This document shows positions 63,995-64,000 of a stretch of 64,000 nucleotides of DNA, in pieces. How positions within the stretch are numbered: position 1 is the stretch's first letter; each line of letters begins with the position of its first letter. The position numbers and the translations under genes were made by a program. A model generated the notes under the pieces. The model had not been told where the DNA came from and made no database searches. It worked only from the letters and a program-made list of their open reading frames with translations. Origin of the DNA: Impatiens glandulifera (lineage: Eukaryota > Streptophyta > Magnoliopsida > Ericales > Balsaminaceae); the NCBI RefSeq assembly GCF_907164915.1, contig NC_061862.1:59707068-59771067 (forward strand), given 5' to 3'.

Positions 63995-64000
63995 ATGGTT

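Larger units (their letters stand above)
47263..64000 (+). repeat. Block B of the large tandem segmental duplication
   Basis: Head plus units B1-B4 and the first bases of a fifth, in the same order as block A. Block B has none of the four transposons, so it supplies the empty sites for the insertions at 774 and 17269. It runs off the end of the window. Confidence 0.8.

Overview
The window looks like a repeat-rich, very AT-rich stretch of a flowering-plant nuclear genome. I base this on Ty1/copia LTR retrotransposons with plant initiator-Met-tRNA primer sites, a plant-type hAT element, GT/AG-bounded exon remnants, and decayed copies of a plant short-chain dehydrogenase/reductase (SDR) gene of the neomenthol dehydrogenase / salutaridine reductase type. 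I see no intact host gene. The only long intact reading frame is the 1335-residue polyprotein of a young Tork/Tnt1-like copia element (1516-5523, minus strand). The species cannot be named from the sequence.

Host background. The non-transposon DNA is a two-level tandem duplication. At the lower level are units of about 2.6-3.0 kb, each with about 1.2 kb of exon-like islands followed by about 1.5 kb of AT-rich spacer. They start at 9647, 12439, 15045, 44577, 52270, 55002, 57995, 60995 and 63995, and the last three starts are exactly 3000 bp apart. Two islands in each unit encode SDR pieces: the NNAG-type strand (VNN.GIG..) and the helix TYELVEEC..YGVKRM. At the higher level, a head segment plus its following units (block A, 1 to about 47262) is repeated as block B (47263 to the end of the window). 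Without its insertions block A is about 16.6 kb. The head carries a second, unrecognised pseudogene exon and a fuller SDR pseudogene with remnants of TGANRGIG, the RDEKRG motif and HQLDVAD.

Insertions. (1) The Tork-like copia element at 774-6297 lies in the block A head. It has a 5-bp target duplication and 723-bp LTRs with one visible difference, and block B gives the empty site. (2) An old Sire-like copia element at 17269-42396 lies in unit A3. Inside its gag sits (3) a second Sire-like element at 18804-31463. That element has a 3.8-kb 5' LTR, mostly a satellite made of TTAGAC/GTCTAA inverted repeats, and its truncated 3' LTR is broken by (4) a non-autonomous hAT element at 28732-30468.

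The most unusual content is downstream of pol in the Sire-like elements. The outer element has three successive related accessory frames (36810-37547, 37993-38622, 39242-40973). Each is preceded at 84-117 bp by its own TATA-like box, and the last carries a long charged, probably coiled-coil tail. The inner element has one decayed relative (27827-28483). All are now broken by stops. The promoter-like region of the third frame also has five TTACCGCC repeats and an E2F-like palindrome.
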